NCBI RefSeq assembly: GCF_000472525.1
Contig: NZ_KI421431.1
Coordinates: 70,987-134,986 of the forward strand
Origin: Paraburkholderia dilworthii
GTDB lineage: Bacteria; Pseudomonadota; Gammaproteobacteria; Burkholderiales; Burkholderiaceae
Reading direction: 5' to 3'
Length of the DNA stretch: 64,000 bases
How positions within the stretch are numbered: the stretch's first letter is position 1; each line of letters opens with the position of its first letter. The notes below the pieces were generated by a model. That model had not been told where the DNA came from. It did not search any database and was given only the letters and a program-made list of their open reading frames with translations. The translations under genes and the position numbers were made by a program. Positions 1 to 8,427 of the stretch are shown piece after piece.

Positions 1-2737
1 AAACGACACCCGGCTGCATCCGCTCCGTGACCTTCGCACGCAGCACGGTCTGTCCCGCGCGCGATTCGATGCCGACCCAGTCGTCCGTCTTGATGCCGCG
101 TTCTTCCGCGTCGTGCGGATGCAGTTCGAGACGGTCCTCGTCGTGCCAGCGCGAGTTCTCCGTGCGGCGCGTTTGCGCGCCGACGTTGTACTGCGACAGG
201 ATGCGCCCGGTGGTGAGCAGCAGCGGAAATTTGCGCGTGACTTTTTCCGGCGACGCGATGAACTTCGTAATTACGAACTTGCCCTTGCCGCGCACGAACG
301 TGTCGATGTGCATGGTCGGCGTGCCGTTTGGCGCCTCTTCGTTGCAAGGCCACTGGATGCTGCCGAGCTCGTCGATCTTCTTGTACGACACACCGTGGAA
401 GGTCGGCGTGAGACGCGCGATTTCATCCATGATCTCGGACGGATGGGCGTAGTCCATTTCATAGCCGAGTGCGCGCGAGAGCAGCAGCGTGACTTCCCAG
501 TCGGCGTAACCCGGCACCGGCGGCATGACCTTGCGCACGCGCGAGATGCGCCGCTCCGCGTTCGTGAAGGTGCCGTCCTTTTCGAGGAACGTGGAGCCCG
601 GCAGCAGCACGTGCGCGTACTTCGCGGTCTCGTTCAGGAAAATGTCCTGTACGACGATACATTCCATCGACGACAAAGCAGCGGCCACATGGTGCGTGTT
701 CGGGTCCGACTGCACGATGTCCTCGCCCTGGCAATACAGGCCCATGAAGCTGCCGTCGAGTGCGGCGTCGAACATGTTGGGAATGCGCAGGCCCGGCTCG
801 GTTTGCAGTGTGACGTTCCACGCGTCCTCGAACTGCGAGCGCACGGTGGTGTCGCTAATGTGCCGGTAGCCCGGCAACTCGTGCGGGAACGAGCCCATGT
901 CGCACGAGCCCTGCACGTTGTTCTGGCCGCGCAACGGATTGACGCCGACGCCTTCACGGCCGATGTTGCCGGTGGCCATCGCGAGGTTCGCAATGCCCAT
1001 CACCATCGTCGAGCCTTGCGCGTGTTCGGTGACGCCGAGGCCATAGTAGATCGCGGCATTGCCGCCCGTCGCATAGATGCGCGCGGCTTCGCGCACGTCT
1101 TTCGCCGGCACGCCGGTCATGGCTTCAGTGGCTTCCGGCGCATTCTCCGGCAGCGCGACGAAATCGCGCCATTGCTCGAACGCGCGTCCCTCGCAGCGCT
1201 CGGCGATGAACGCTTCGTTCAGCAGCCCTTCGGTCACGATCACATGAGCAAGCGCGTTGACGATCGCCACGTTCGTGCCCGGGCGCAATTGCAGATGATG
1301 CGACGCCTTCACGTGCGGCGTATCGACGATGTCGATGCGGCGCGGATCGACGACGATCAGCTTCGCACCTTCGCGCACGCGGCGCTTCAGGCGCGAGCCG
1401 AATACCGGATGGCCGTCGGTCGGATTGGCGCCGATCACCATGATCACGTCGGCTTTATCGACGGACGCGAACGTCTGCGTGCCAGCCGATTCGCCGATGG
1501 TGGTCTTCAGGCCGTAGCCGGTCGGCGAATGGCAGACGCGCGCGCAAGTGTCGACGTTGTTGTTGCCGAACGCGGCGCGCACGAGCTTCTGCACGAGATA
1601 CGTTTCTTCGTTCGTGCAACGCGACGACGTAATGCCGCCGATCGAATCGCGCCCATGCTTCGCCTGAATGCGGCGGAATTCCGAGGCGGCGTAATTGATC
1701 GCTTCTTCCCAGCTTACTTCGCGCCACGGATCGGTGATCTTCGCGCGGATCATCGGCTTGGTGATGCGATCCTTGTGCGTGGCGTAGCCCCATGCGAAGC
1801 GGCCCTTCACGCATGCGTGGCCTTCGTTGGCCTGACCGTTCTTGAACGGCACCATGCGCACGACCTCGTTGCCCTTCATCTCAGCCTTGAACGAGCAGCC
1901 GACGCCACAATACGCACAGGTGGTGACGACCGAATGTTCCGCCTGACCGAGCATGACCACGGTCTTTTCCTGGAGCGTGGCGGTCGGGCACGCGGAGACG
2001 CACGCGCCGCACGACACGCACTCAGATTCCATGAACGGCTGGTTTTCGCTGGCCGCCACGCGCGATTCGAAACCGCGCCCCGCGATGGTCAGCGCGAACG
2101 TACCCTGGGTTTCTTCGCATGCGCGCACGCAGCGATTGCACACGATGCATTTCGCCGGATCGTACGTGAAGTACGGATTCGATTCGTCCTTCTTGTCTTG
2201 CAGGTGATTGGCGCCGTCGAAACCGTAGCGCACTTCGCGCAGTCCGGTGACGCCCGCCATGTCCTGCAACTCGCAGTCGCCGTTCGCGGGACAGGTCAGG
2301 CAATCGAGCGGGTGATCGGAGATGTACAGCTCCATCACGTTGCGGCGCAGCGATTGCAAACGATCGCTTTGCGTGCGCACCTTCATGCCGGCTTCGACCG
2401 GCGTCGTGCACGAGGCCGGATAACCGCGCTTGCCTTCGATCTCGACGAGACACAGGCGGCATGAGCCGAACGGTTCGAGCGAATCGGTTGCGCAGAGCTT
2501 CGGCACGTTCACGCCTGCTTCAATCGCGGCGCGCATCACCGAAGTGCCGGCCGGCACGGTGATGGCCTGGCCGTCGATTTCCAGCGTCACGTCGACATCG
2601 GCGTGGCGCTCTGGCGTGCCGTAATCGGTGTCGTCGAAGTACGAACGGGGCGCGCGCGATTGCGCTTGCGCTTGCGATTTGCACGCGCAGTTGCCGGAGC
2701 CGCAGCCGCCGGCAGGAGTATTGAGCATGTCTGACAT
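1..2737 (-). CDS. fdsA: NAD-dependent formate dehydrogenase, alpha (Mo-pterin) subunit, 3' end cut by window edge
   Basis: This is the catalytic subunit of the soluble cytoplasmic NAD-linked formate dehydrogenase, which oxidises formate to CO2 at a molybdenum bis-guanine-dinucleotide centre. About 912 residues are visible. A [2Fe-2S] ferredoxin domain comes first (Cys82, Cys93, Cys96, Cys110). NuoG-type and 4Fe-4S cysteine clusters follow at about residues 140-260, then the molybdopterin oxidoreductase domain. The catalytic site reads VCHSPT, with Cys402 followed by His403, so this is a cysteine enzyme and not a selenocysteine enzyme. A GAGGAG ribosome site lies 7 nt before the ATG. The gene follows fdsB by 15 bp. 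The missing part is only the C-terminal tail of the family's usual ~960-980 residues. Confidence 0.96.
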   Translation of the reverse strand, partial: MSDMLNTPAGGCGSGNCACKSQAQAQSRAPRSYFDDTDYGTPERHADVDVTLEIDGQAITVPAGTSVMRAAIEAGVNVPKLCATDSLEPFGSCRLCLVEIEGKRGYPASCTTPVEAGMKVRTQSDRLQSLRRNVMELYISDHPLDCLTCPANGDCELQDMAGVTGLREVRYGFDGANHLQDKKDESNPYFTYDPAKCIVCNRCVRACEETQGTFALTIAGRGFESRVAASENQPFMESECVSCGACVSACPTATLQEKTVVMLGQAEHSVVTTCAYCGVGCSFKAEMKGNEVVRMVPFKNGQANEGHACVKGRFAWGYATHKDRITKPMIRAKITDPWREVSWEEAINYAASEFRRIQAKHGRDSIGGITSSRCTNEETYLVQKLVRAAFGNNNVDTCARVCHSPTGYGLKTTIGESAGTQTFASVDKADVIMVIGANPTDGHPVFGSRLKRRVREGAKLIVVDPRRIDIVDTPHVKASHHLQLRPGTNVAIVNALAHVIVTEGLLNEAFIAERCEGRAFEQWRDFVALPENAPEATEAMTGVPAKDVREAARIYATGGNAAIYYGLGVTEHAQGSTMVMGIANLAMATGNIGREGVGVNPLRGQNNVQGSCDMGSFPHELPGYRHISDTTVRSQFEDAWNVTLQTEPGLRIPNMFDAALDGSFMGLYCQGEDIVQSDPNTHHVAAALSSMECIVVQDIFLNETAKYAHVLLPGSTFLEKDGTFTNAERRISRVRKVMPPVPGYADWEVTLLLSRALGYEMDYAHPSEIMDEIARLTPTFHGVSYKKIDELGSIQWPCNEEAPNGTPTMHIDTFVRGKGKFVITKFIASPEKVTRKFPLLLTTGRILSQYNVGAQTRRTENSRWHDEDRLELHPHDAEERGIKTDDWVGIESRAGQTVLRAKVTERMQPGVV

Positions 2738-2752
2738 GGTTGGGCTCCTCGT

Positions 2753-4318
2753 TCAGGCCGCGGCTTTCGGTGCGTCGGCGGAAGCGTCGGCGAGGCCGAA
2801 GTCTTCAGGGAAATGGTCGAGTGCGGACAGCACGGGGTACGGCGTCATGCCGCCCATCGCGCACAGTGAACCGGACACCATCGTGTCGCAAAGATCGCGC
2901 AGCAACTGCACTTGCCGCGTGGAGGTATCGCCGTTGCGAATTCTGGCGATCACTTCGACGCCGCGCGTCGAGCCGATGCGGCACGGTGTGCACTTGCCGC
3001 ACGATTCGATCGCGCAGAAGTGCATCGCATATTGCGCTAGCTCGGCCAGATTCGACGTGTCGTCGTGCACGACGAGACCGCCGTGACCGACCACCGCGCC
3101 GACCGCCGCATACGCTTCATAGTCCATCGGGATGTCCCACTGGCTTTCCGGCAGATAGGTGCCAAGCGGACCACCCACTTGCACTGCGCGCGCCGGCCGG
3201 CCGCTTGCGGTGCCGCCGCCGTAGTCGTAAATCAGTTCACGCAGAGTCACGCCGAACGCAAGCTCGACGAGACCGCCTTGCTTGACGTTGCCTGCCAACT
3301 GGAACGGCAGGGTGCCGCGCGAACGGCCCATGCCGAAGTCTTTATAGAACGCCGCACCGCGCGCGAAGATGATCGGCACGGTGGCGAGCGTGATGACGTT
3401 GTTGATCACCGTCGGCTGGCCGTAGAGACCGACCAGTGCCGGGACCGGCGGCTTCGCACGGACGATGCCACGCTTGCCTTCGAGCGATTCGAGCAGCGCG
3501 GTTTCCTCACCGCACACATACGAGCCGGCGCCCTTTGCGACGAACAGCTCGAAGCGATGCGCCGAGCCGAGCACGCTGTCGCCGAGCCAGCCGGCGGCGC
3601 GCGCCTTCGCGATTGCCGCTTCGAGCGTCGCGATGGAATGCGGATACTCGCTGCGCACGTAGATGTAGCCGGCCGTCGCGCCGGTCACGACGCCCGCGAT
3701 GATCATCCCTTCGATCAGCACGTACGGGTCGCTTTCCATCACGAGGCGATCGGAGAATGTGCCCGAGTCGCCTTCGTCTGCATTGCAGACGATGTATTTT
3801 TGCGCGGCCTTCGCGGCGCGCACCGTGCGCCATTTGATGCCGGCGGGGAACGCGGCGCCGCCGCGTCCGCGCAGGCCCGATTCGATCAGCGCTTCGCAGG
3901 CGGCGTCGCCGTCGGTTTGCAAAGCCTGGCGCAGACCTTCGAGGCCGCCGTGCGCGACGTAGTCGTCAGTGGAAAGCGGATCGGTGATGCCGATGCGCGC
4001 GAACGTCAGGCGCTGCTGCTTCTTCAGATACGGAATCTCGTCGACCACGCCAACGCGCCGAGCATGCTCGCCACCTTCGATGAAGCCCGCGTCGAACAGG
4101 GCGGCGACATCGCTTACCTCAACGTTCGCGTAGCCGACGCGGCCTTCGGCCGTTTGCACTTCGACGAGCGGTTCAAGCCAGAGCAAGCCGCGCGAACCGT
4201 TGCGGACGAGCTCGATTGCGATGCCGCGGCGTGCCGCTTCCGCTTTGATCGCGTCGGTCAGCGCATCCGCGCCTAGCGCAAGCGCCGATGAATCGCGAGG
4301 AACATAGATGCGGGTCAT
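2753..4318 (-). CDS. fdsB: NAD-dependent formate dehydrogenase, beta (NADH-binding flavoprotein) subunit
   Basis: A 521-residue NuoF-like subunit that takes electrons from FdsG/FdsA and reduces NAD+ at FMN. An N-terminal thioredoxin-like [2Fe-2S]-type region precedes the NuoF core. The glycine-rich nucleotide motif GLRGRGGAAFPAG, the NADEGDSG motif and the C-terminal 4Fe-4S motif SCGKCTPCRIG are all visible. A longer frame exists upstream, but MTRIYVPRD at 4318 is chosen because it has an AGGTGACGG ribosome site and starts inside the fdsG stop (ATGA, 4-bp overlap), which implies translational coupling. Confidence 0.96.
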   Translation of the reverse strand: MTRIYVPRDSSALALGADALTDAIKAEAARRGIAIELVRNGSRGLLWLEPLVEVQTAEGRVGYANVEVSDVAALFDAGFIEGGEHARRVGVVDEIPYLKKQQRLTFARIGITDPLSTDDYVAHGGLEGLRQALQTDGDAACEALIESGLRGRGGAAFPAGIKWRTVRAAKAAQKYIVCNADEGDSGTFSDRLVMESDPYVLIEGMIIAGVVTGATAGYIYVRSEYPHSIATLEAAIAKARAAGWLGDSVLGSAHRFELFVAKGAGSYVCGEETALLESLEGKRGIVRAKPPVPALVGLYGQPTVINNVITLATVPIIFARGAAFYKDFGMGRSRGTLPFQLAGNVKQGGLVELAFGVTLRELIYDYGGGTASGRPARAVQVGGPLGTYLPESQWDIPMDYEAYAAVGAVVGHGGLVVHDDTSNLAELAQYAMHFCAIESCGKCTPCRIGSTRGVEVIARIRNGDTSTRQVQLLRDLCDTMVSGSLCAMGGMTPYPVLSALDHFPEDFGLADASADAPKAAA

Positions 4319-4800
4319 GCCGTCACCTCCACGCATTTGTTGGCGGCCGCGAAAATCGCGTCGAATTTTTGCGGCGTGACCTTGGCGTGCAGCGTGCCGT
4401 TCACCATCATCGCCGGCGACAGCGCGCATTGACCGAGGCAATAGACCGACTCCAGTTCCACCGCGTCGCCGGGTTCATGCGCGGCGTCGAAGCGGCAACC
4501 CGTGTGCGACTCGATGTGCTGTGCAAGCGCCTCGGTGCCCATGCTGCGACAGGCTTCCGCGCGGCACAGTTGCACTGTGACGGGCGCGGCCGGCTGCGTG
4601 CGGAAATGATGGTAGTAGGTGATGACGCCGTGCACTTCCGCACGCGACAGGTTCATCACGCGAGCCAGCGGCGCGACAGCAGCGGGCGGCACGTAGCCAA
4701 GTTCGTCCTGAATCGCGTGCAGAACCGCTAGCAGCGACATGCCGGGCTGCGCGTGACGCTCTACGAGTTGATCCGGCGCGAAGGCGATGAGATCGTCCAA
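4315..4800 (-). CDS. fdsG: NAD-dependent formate dehydrogenase, gamma (NuoE-like) subunit
   Basis: A 161-residue NuoE-type thioredoxin-fold subunit carrying a [2Fe-2S] cluster. Cysteines sit in the motifs VQLCRAEACRSMG and YCLGQCALSPAMMV. It passes electrons between FdsA and FdsB. The start is TTG at 4800, read as MDDLIAFAPDQL, supported by a strong GGAGGAG 7 nt upstream; no ATG fits better. It is the first gene of the fdsGBA operon and diverges from the ModE-like regulator across a 134-bp spacer that carries candidate operators. Confidence 0.94.
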   Translation of the reverse strand: MDDLIAFAPDQLVERHAQPGMSLLAVLHAIQDELGYVPPAAVAPLARVMNLSRAEVHGVITYYHHFRTQPAAPVTVQLCRAEACRSMGTEALAQHIESHTGCRFDAAHEPGDAVELESVYCLGQCALSPAMMVNGTLHAKVTPQKFDAIFAAANKCVEVTA

Positions 4801-4819
4801 GTGGGGGCTCCTCCAAAGT

Positions 4820-4937
4820 CATATATGCACTTGTTATTCATAATGTGTGCACTTATGCTTCGTTTATTCGATATGGGATAGCCGAACGATAGGCGGGCGA
4901 AACGGCCGATGCAATAGGAAAGACTTGTACATATATG
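4820..4937. promoter_or_regulatory. Divergent fds regulatory region with paired sites and a central dyad
   Basis: Two 15-bp sites face each other: CATATATGCACTTGT (4820-4834) and ACTTGTACATATATG (4923-4937). The reverse complement of the first matches the second at 12 of 15 positions. Between them, a dyad centred at 4838.5 has outer arms TGCAC (4826-4830) and GTGCA (4847-4851) around an inner palindrome TTATTCATAA (4834-4843). The spacer separates fdsG from the ModE-like regulator, and the right-hand site overlaps the regulator's own ATG. Binding by that regulator is inferred. Confidence 0.5.
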
Positions 4938-6014
4938 ATCAGAATCGAGTGCCATGCGCAACTGGTGTTGAAGGGTCCGGACGGCCGGGAGGCAAGCCTG
5001 TCGGACGTCGTGCCGTTGCTCGCTCTTGTGAACGAGTCGGGCAGCATTGCGCAGGCGGCAACGCTTAAGGGTTTGTCCTACCGTCATGCATGGGGTTTGT
5101 TGCGTGGAATCGAGGAGCGCCTGGGCGGTCCGCTGATTGCGAAGGAGCGCGGCCGCGGTTCGGTGCTCTCGGAACTCGGGCAGGCGGTGCTGCGCGCACA
5201 GCGTTTATGTGGCGAGCGGCTCGACGGCAACATGCAGGCGCTCGCAAGCGAGGTGGCGAGCGACCTGAACCGCTGGCTCGCGCCGCCCGTCGATCAGGTG
5301 CGCATTCACGCATCGCATGGTTATGCGGTGGCGGCGCTCGTGACCGCGCTGGTCGCGAAGGAGTTGCCGGTCGACATCAAATACCGTGACGGTGCGGACG
5401 CCGTGAGTGCGCTTGCGCGGGGTGAGTGCGAGCTAGCCGGCTTTCATTTGCCGCTCGGCGAGTTTCGCGAGGCCTGCGCCGATACATACCGGCGCTGGCT
5501 CGATCCGCAACGCCATGTGCTTGTGCATCTGACGCGGCGCAAGCAGGGGCTTTTTCTCGGCAAGGGCAATCCGAAGAGCATCGGCGGCTTGAGCGATCTC
5601 GCGCGCGACGACATCCGCTTCGTCAATCGCCAGCATGGCTCCGGCACCCGCATGCTGCTGGACTTGGCGCTTACGAAGCTCGGCATCGACCCCGACTGCG
5701 TGAACGGCTATGCGTCGGCCGAGTTGACGCATTCGGCGATTGCGGCGTTCGTCGCGAGCGGTATGGCGGACGTGGGCTTCGGCGTGGAACCCGCGGCGCA
5801 TCATTTCGGGCTCGACTTCATTCCGGTCGTCGACGAAGACTATTACTTCGCGTGCGACCGCGCGCGGCTCGAGCGTGCGCCGCTGTCGGCGGTGATCGAA
5901 TTGCTGCGCGGCAGCGCGTTTCACGAGAGCGTCGATCAATTGCAAGGTTATGATCCAGGCGAGTGCGGCAAGCTCGTGGACCTCGAGTCAGGGTTGAGCC
6001 GAACGGGCGCGTAA
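4935..6014 (+). CDS. ModE-like HTH / substrate-binding-domain transcriptional regulator, probable fds regulator (FdsR-like)
   Basis: A 359-residue regulator. Residues ~15-95 resemble the ModE winged helix (LLALVNESGSIAQAATLKG, then SYRHAWGLLRGIEERLG). Residues ~110-350 resemble the COG1910 / PBP-like domain related to molybdate-binding proteins (NRQHGSGTRMLLDLAL, VASGMADVGFGVEPAA). It is divergent from fdsGBA, so it most likely controls formate dehydrogenase in response to formate, molybdate or a related anion; the ligand cannot be read from sequence. The ATG sits inside a candidate operator (CATATATG), which suggests autoregulation. A LysR classification is possible in databases, but the head is closer to ModE. 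Confidence 0.85.
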   Translation: MIRIECHAQLVLKGPDGREASLSDVVPLLALVNESGSIAQAATLKGLSYRHAWGLLRGIEERLGGPLIAKERGRGSVLSELGQAVLRAQRLCGERLDGNMQALASEVASDLNRWLAPPVDQVRIHASHGYAVAALVTALVAKELPVDIKYRDGADAVSALARGECELAGFHLPLGEFREACADTYRRWLDPQRHVLVHLTRRKQGLFLGKGNPKSIGGLSDLARDDIRFVNRQHGSGTRMLLDLALTKLGIDPDCVNGYASAELTHSAIAAFVASGMADVGFGVEPAAHHFGLDFIPVVDEDYYFACDRARLERAPLSAVIELLRGSAFHESVDQLQGYDPGECGKLVDLESGLSRTGA

Positions 6015-6123
6015 GCAGCTGTAAACGTAGTGCGGCCTGCGCCGCTGCGTATGGCGTTCGTTTCGGATACTCTCTAAGCTTCCGCTTTTGCCCAACCGCG
6101 CGCCAGGCCGCGCCCGAATCGAT

Positions 6124-6390
6124 ATGAAAGTTCTTCTACATGCATGTGCCGCTGCAGCGTCGGCAGGCTTGCTCCTCGTGACCGCCCCGGTCGCTTTCGC
6201 GCAGAATTCGCCGGGCGTGCCGGGCGGTATTCTCCAGGAGCAGTTTCGTCTTGCCGAACATCCGCAGATGCCGTTCGCCGCGTCCGCGCCGTCGGACAAG
6301 TATCAGTCCGGCAAAAAATCGGCCATGCGCAAACGCGGTGACCTGGGCGATCCGAATGGCTGCAACCTGCAATGTCCGAAGGACCAGTAG
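6124..6390 (+). CDS. Small exported protein of unknown function
   Basis: An 88-residue protein with a clear Sec signal peptide (MKVLLHACAAAASAGLLLV, cleavage probably after AFA at about residue 26). The mature part is ~62 residues, polar and basic in the middle (KSGKKSAMRKR-like), and ends in a short segment with two cysteines (NGCNLQCPKDQ). I recognise no family. The start at 6124 is preferred over an upstream in-frame ATG because the signal peptide begins there. A strong terminator follows 28 bp after the stop, so it is probably a single-gene transcript. Confidence 0.65.
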   Translation: MKVLLHACAAAASAGLLLVTAPVAFAQNSPGVPGGILQEQFRLAEHPQMPFAASAPSDKYQSGKKSAMRKRGDLGDPNGCNLQCPKDQ

Positions 6391-6418
6391 GCTGCTGCCT
6401 CGTAAGTTTTTGATTGAG

Positions 6419-6446
6419 ACGCCGGCGCTTCGCCGGCGTTTTTTTT
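6419..6446 (+). terminator. Rho-independent terminator after the small exported gene
   Basis: A perfect 9-bp stem, ACGCCGGCG with CGCCGGCGT, closes a CTT loop and is followed by a run of T. It ends the 6124-6390 transcript. Confidence 0.9.
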
Positions 6447-6470
6447 GCTGGTCTGCCTGTTGCGCGCCGT

Positions 6471-6830
6471 TCAGGGCTTTGCCGCGTGCCACACGTCCTT
6501 GAAGCCGTCTCCTTTCGTGTCTCCCGCCTGCTTGTCCGCCGAGTAGCGATAGAGCGGATGACCTTTGTACGCCCATTGCTGCTTGCCGTCCGCCGACGGG
6601 ATCAGTGTCCAGTCGCCGGACGGTTTATCTGAGGGGCTCGCGACGGCAGCCGGCCAATAGCTCGTGCAACCGCCCGTGCAGGCGCTTGTGCCCGGTGTCG
6701 TGTCCTTGTCGAAGGTGTAGAGAGTCATGCCGTCCGCCGTAACGAAGCGGCCGTCGACGACTTTCGGCGGTTCGGCAAACGCAGTCTGTTGCACTACGAG
6801 CAGGGCGAGGCAGAAGAGGGTCTTGCGCAT
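6471..6830 (-). CDS. COG4315-type secreted repeat protein (Yx(F/W/Y)xxD motif)
   Basis: A 119-residue exported protein. A signal peptide (MRKTLFCLALLVVQQTAFA) is followed by two copies of the family repeat: LYTFDKDTTPGTSACTGGC with SYWPAAVA, and LYRYSADKQAGDTKGDGF with VWHAAKP. The family is widespread in proteobacteria and has no firmly established role; a cell-envelope or redox-related function is often guessed. The start at 6830 has GGAG upstream and begins the signal peptide; a longer frame to 6875 lacks one. It converges with the small exported gene. Confidence 0.82.
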   Translation of the reverse strand: MRKTLFCLALLVVQQTAFAEPPKVVDGRFVTADGMTLYTFDKDTTPGTSACTGGCTSYWPAAVASPSDKPSGDWTLIPSADGKQQWAYKGHPLYRYSADKQAGDTKGDGFKDVWHAAKP

Positions 6831-6956
6831 GATGTTGGCTCCTGTTTTTCGTGTGAATCGACGTGCGACGCACATGCGTGCACGCGTCAGGCATCAACGA
6901 ACGAGCCGGCGGGTTTATTCCATCTTGTTACTCGCACGATGTTTTCGTGTTTGCGC

Positions 6957-7739
6957 TTACTTGCGGCCGAGCGGATCGAGGCCGGTCCGGGCGATGTCGT
7001 CTGCTGCTTGCGGCGACGCGATGTACTGCAGCAATTGCCGCGCTTCCGGTTGATGCTGCGAAGTGGCCGGAATGCCAGCGGCGTAACGAGTCACCGATTG
7101 CAGTGACTCGGGAATCTTGCCGACAAATTCAATGCCCGGAATGGCAGCAACTCGCTCACCTGTTGAAAGCCCAGTTGATAGTCGCCTTTGGCCACGACTG
7201 AGCCGACCGGGGTCTTCTCGATCATCGCGGTTTTCGGCTTCATTTGCGGCTCGATGCCCATGCGCTTGAACAACTCGTTCTGGATGTACACACCGCTTGC
7301 GCTGTCGGAGTACGCGACCGATTTCGCGCGCAGCAGCGTCGTTCTGAACGATTCGACGCTGCTTATGTCCGGCTTCGGCTGCCCCGCGCGCACGGCCATG
7401 CCGATGCGCGAATCCGCAAGTTCGACCCGTGAGTCCGGTAGAACCTTGCCTTCGGCGATCAGCTTGTCGAGTGCATAGCCGACCATGATGACGACGTCGG
7501 CGGGTTCATTGCGACTGAGCCGGTTAGGGATGGATTCCGGCGAGACCCCCATCGATGGACCGTATGCGATCGCGAGCTTGTTGCCCGACTGCGCTTCGTA
7601 CTTCGGCGCAAGCAGCTTGTACGCGGCGGTGAAGCCGCCGGAGTTCATCACATGCAGATGCCTGCGCAGCGGTTGCCGCTAGCGCGCAGACGGACACGAG
7701 GGCGGTGGCAGTGAACCGGGCGGAGGAGGATCGGGTCAT
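6957..7739 (-). pseudogene. ModA-like substrate-binding protein, two frameshifts
   Basis: Three adjacent minus-strand frames together make one ~260-residue periplasmic binding protein. Frame 1 (from ATG 7739) gives a signal peptide ending ALAATAAQA. Near 7658-7662 the reading must shift to continue as LHVMNSGGFTAAYK and on through VRAGQPKPDISS and SDSASGVYIQNELFKRMG. Near 7143 one base appears lost (CTGCCATT where CTG CCN ATT is expected). The tail then continues as PGIEFVGKIPESLQSVTRYAAG and ends GLDPLGRK at a TAA. The segments are well conserved, so this is either a recent pseudogene or an assembly error. The family is the molybdate-binding-type ABC receptor (COG0725); the true ligand is unknown. 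Confidence 0.8.
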
Positions 7740-7859
7740 TGGCTATTTGCGGCGACGCGGTTGACGGGGTGCGGTCATGTTGAAATAGTTGCCGCGGTTT
7801 GTGAACCACGTAGATACCCCGTTCTGGGGAGAGGCGCGAAGCATGCAGCGAGCGGCAAT

Positions 7860-7896
7860 AAAAAACCCGCATGCAGCAAGGCCGCTTGCGGGTTTT
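7860..7896 (-). terminator. tmRNA terminator
   Basis: Reading the minus strand, the stem AAAACCCGCA pairs with TGCGGGTTTT around a ~15-nt loop and runs into a T tract. It lies ~35 bp beyond the tmRNA CCA end. Confidence 0.85.
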
Positions 7897-7930
7897 AGCG
7901 AGGCTACAGCGTGCAGCTTCGGATGGTATG

Positions 7931-8300
7931 TGGTGGAGGCGGCGGGAATCGAACCCGCGTCCAGAAGCACTCTACGACCAGTTCTACATGTTTAGTTCTG
8001 TCTTTTAATTTAACCGTAGTGACGCGGACGAACACGCTGCACTACGGCGATTCACTAGGTTTTCGACCCGGACGTCGTGACTCCGTCTAGGCTTAACTGA
8101 CGTATATGACCTCTGTCGGTATTGCTACCGGTCTTGCGACACTAGCCCGTCAGTGAACTAGGCAGAGGACGGCGGCCCTTAGGCTGCCAGTGCGAACGTA
8201 TCGTCGTTTGCAGTTACGTTTTTCCCATTGATTAACGAGGTGACGGGTCCTCGACATGCCCTAGCCGCTTCGCAACCCCTGTCGAAACCAGGTCGCCCCC
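7931..8300 (-). ncRNA. ssrA: Transfer-messenger RNA (tmRNA)
   Basis: A 370-nt tmRNA that rescues stalled ribosomes together with SmpB. The 5' end GGGGGCG pairs with CGCCTCC just before the 3' CCA (7931-7933), and the T-arm reads GGTTCGATTCC. The 5' region has the conserved GACCTGGTTTCGACAGG. The tag frame lies at 8179-8211 and encodes ANDDTFALAA followed by TAA, the tag expected for Burkholderia relatives. A promoter and a terminator bracket it on the minus strand. Confidence 0.97.
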
Positions 8301-8334
8301 ACGGTTCGTTGCTCGGAACGTCGAGCCAGCGTAG

Positions 8335-8363
8335 ATTTTACAATAGATTGACGGCCGTGTCTC
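8335..8363 (-). promoter_or_regulatory. Probable tmRNA promoter
   Basis: On the minus strand, GAGACA (8358-8363) and TAAAAT (8335-8340) are 17 bp apart. A start about 7 nt downstream would leave a short 5' leader to be trimmed by RNase P. Confidence 0.5.
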
Positions 8364-8427
8364 AGCCGCTTCCAGTTTCCTGGCCCAGATGAGCCGCCCG
8401 TTACGGCGCGCTATCTTTCTGACAGAA

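Noticed and set aside
113..2464. 783-residue plus-strand open frame
   Set aside because: It is antisense to fdsA, whose cysteine and Mo-site motifs are unmistakable. The composition (Arg, His, Ala-rich) is that of a GC-rich shadow frame.
7931..7968. Stand-alone tRNA gene
   Set aside because: The T-arm and CCA belong to the tmRNA, whose 5' half and tag frame lie upstream.
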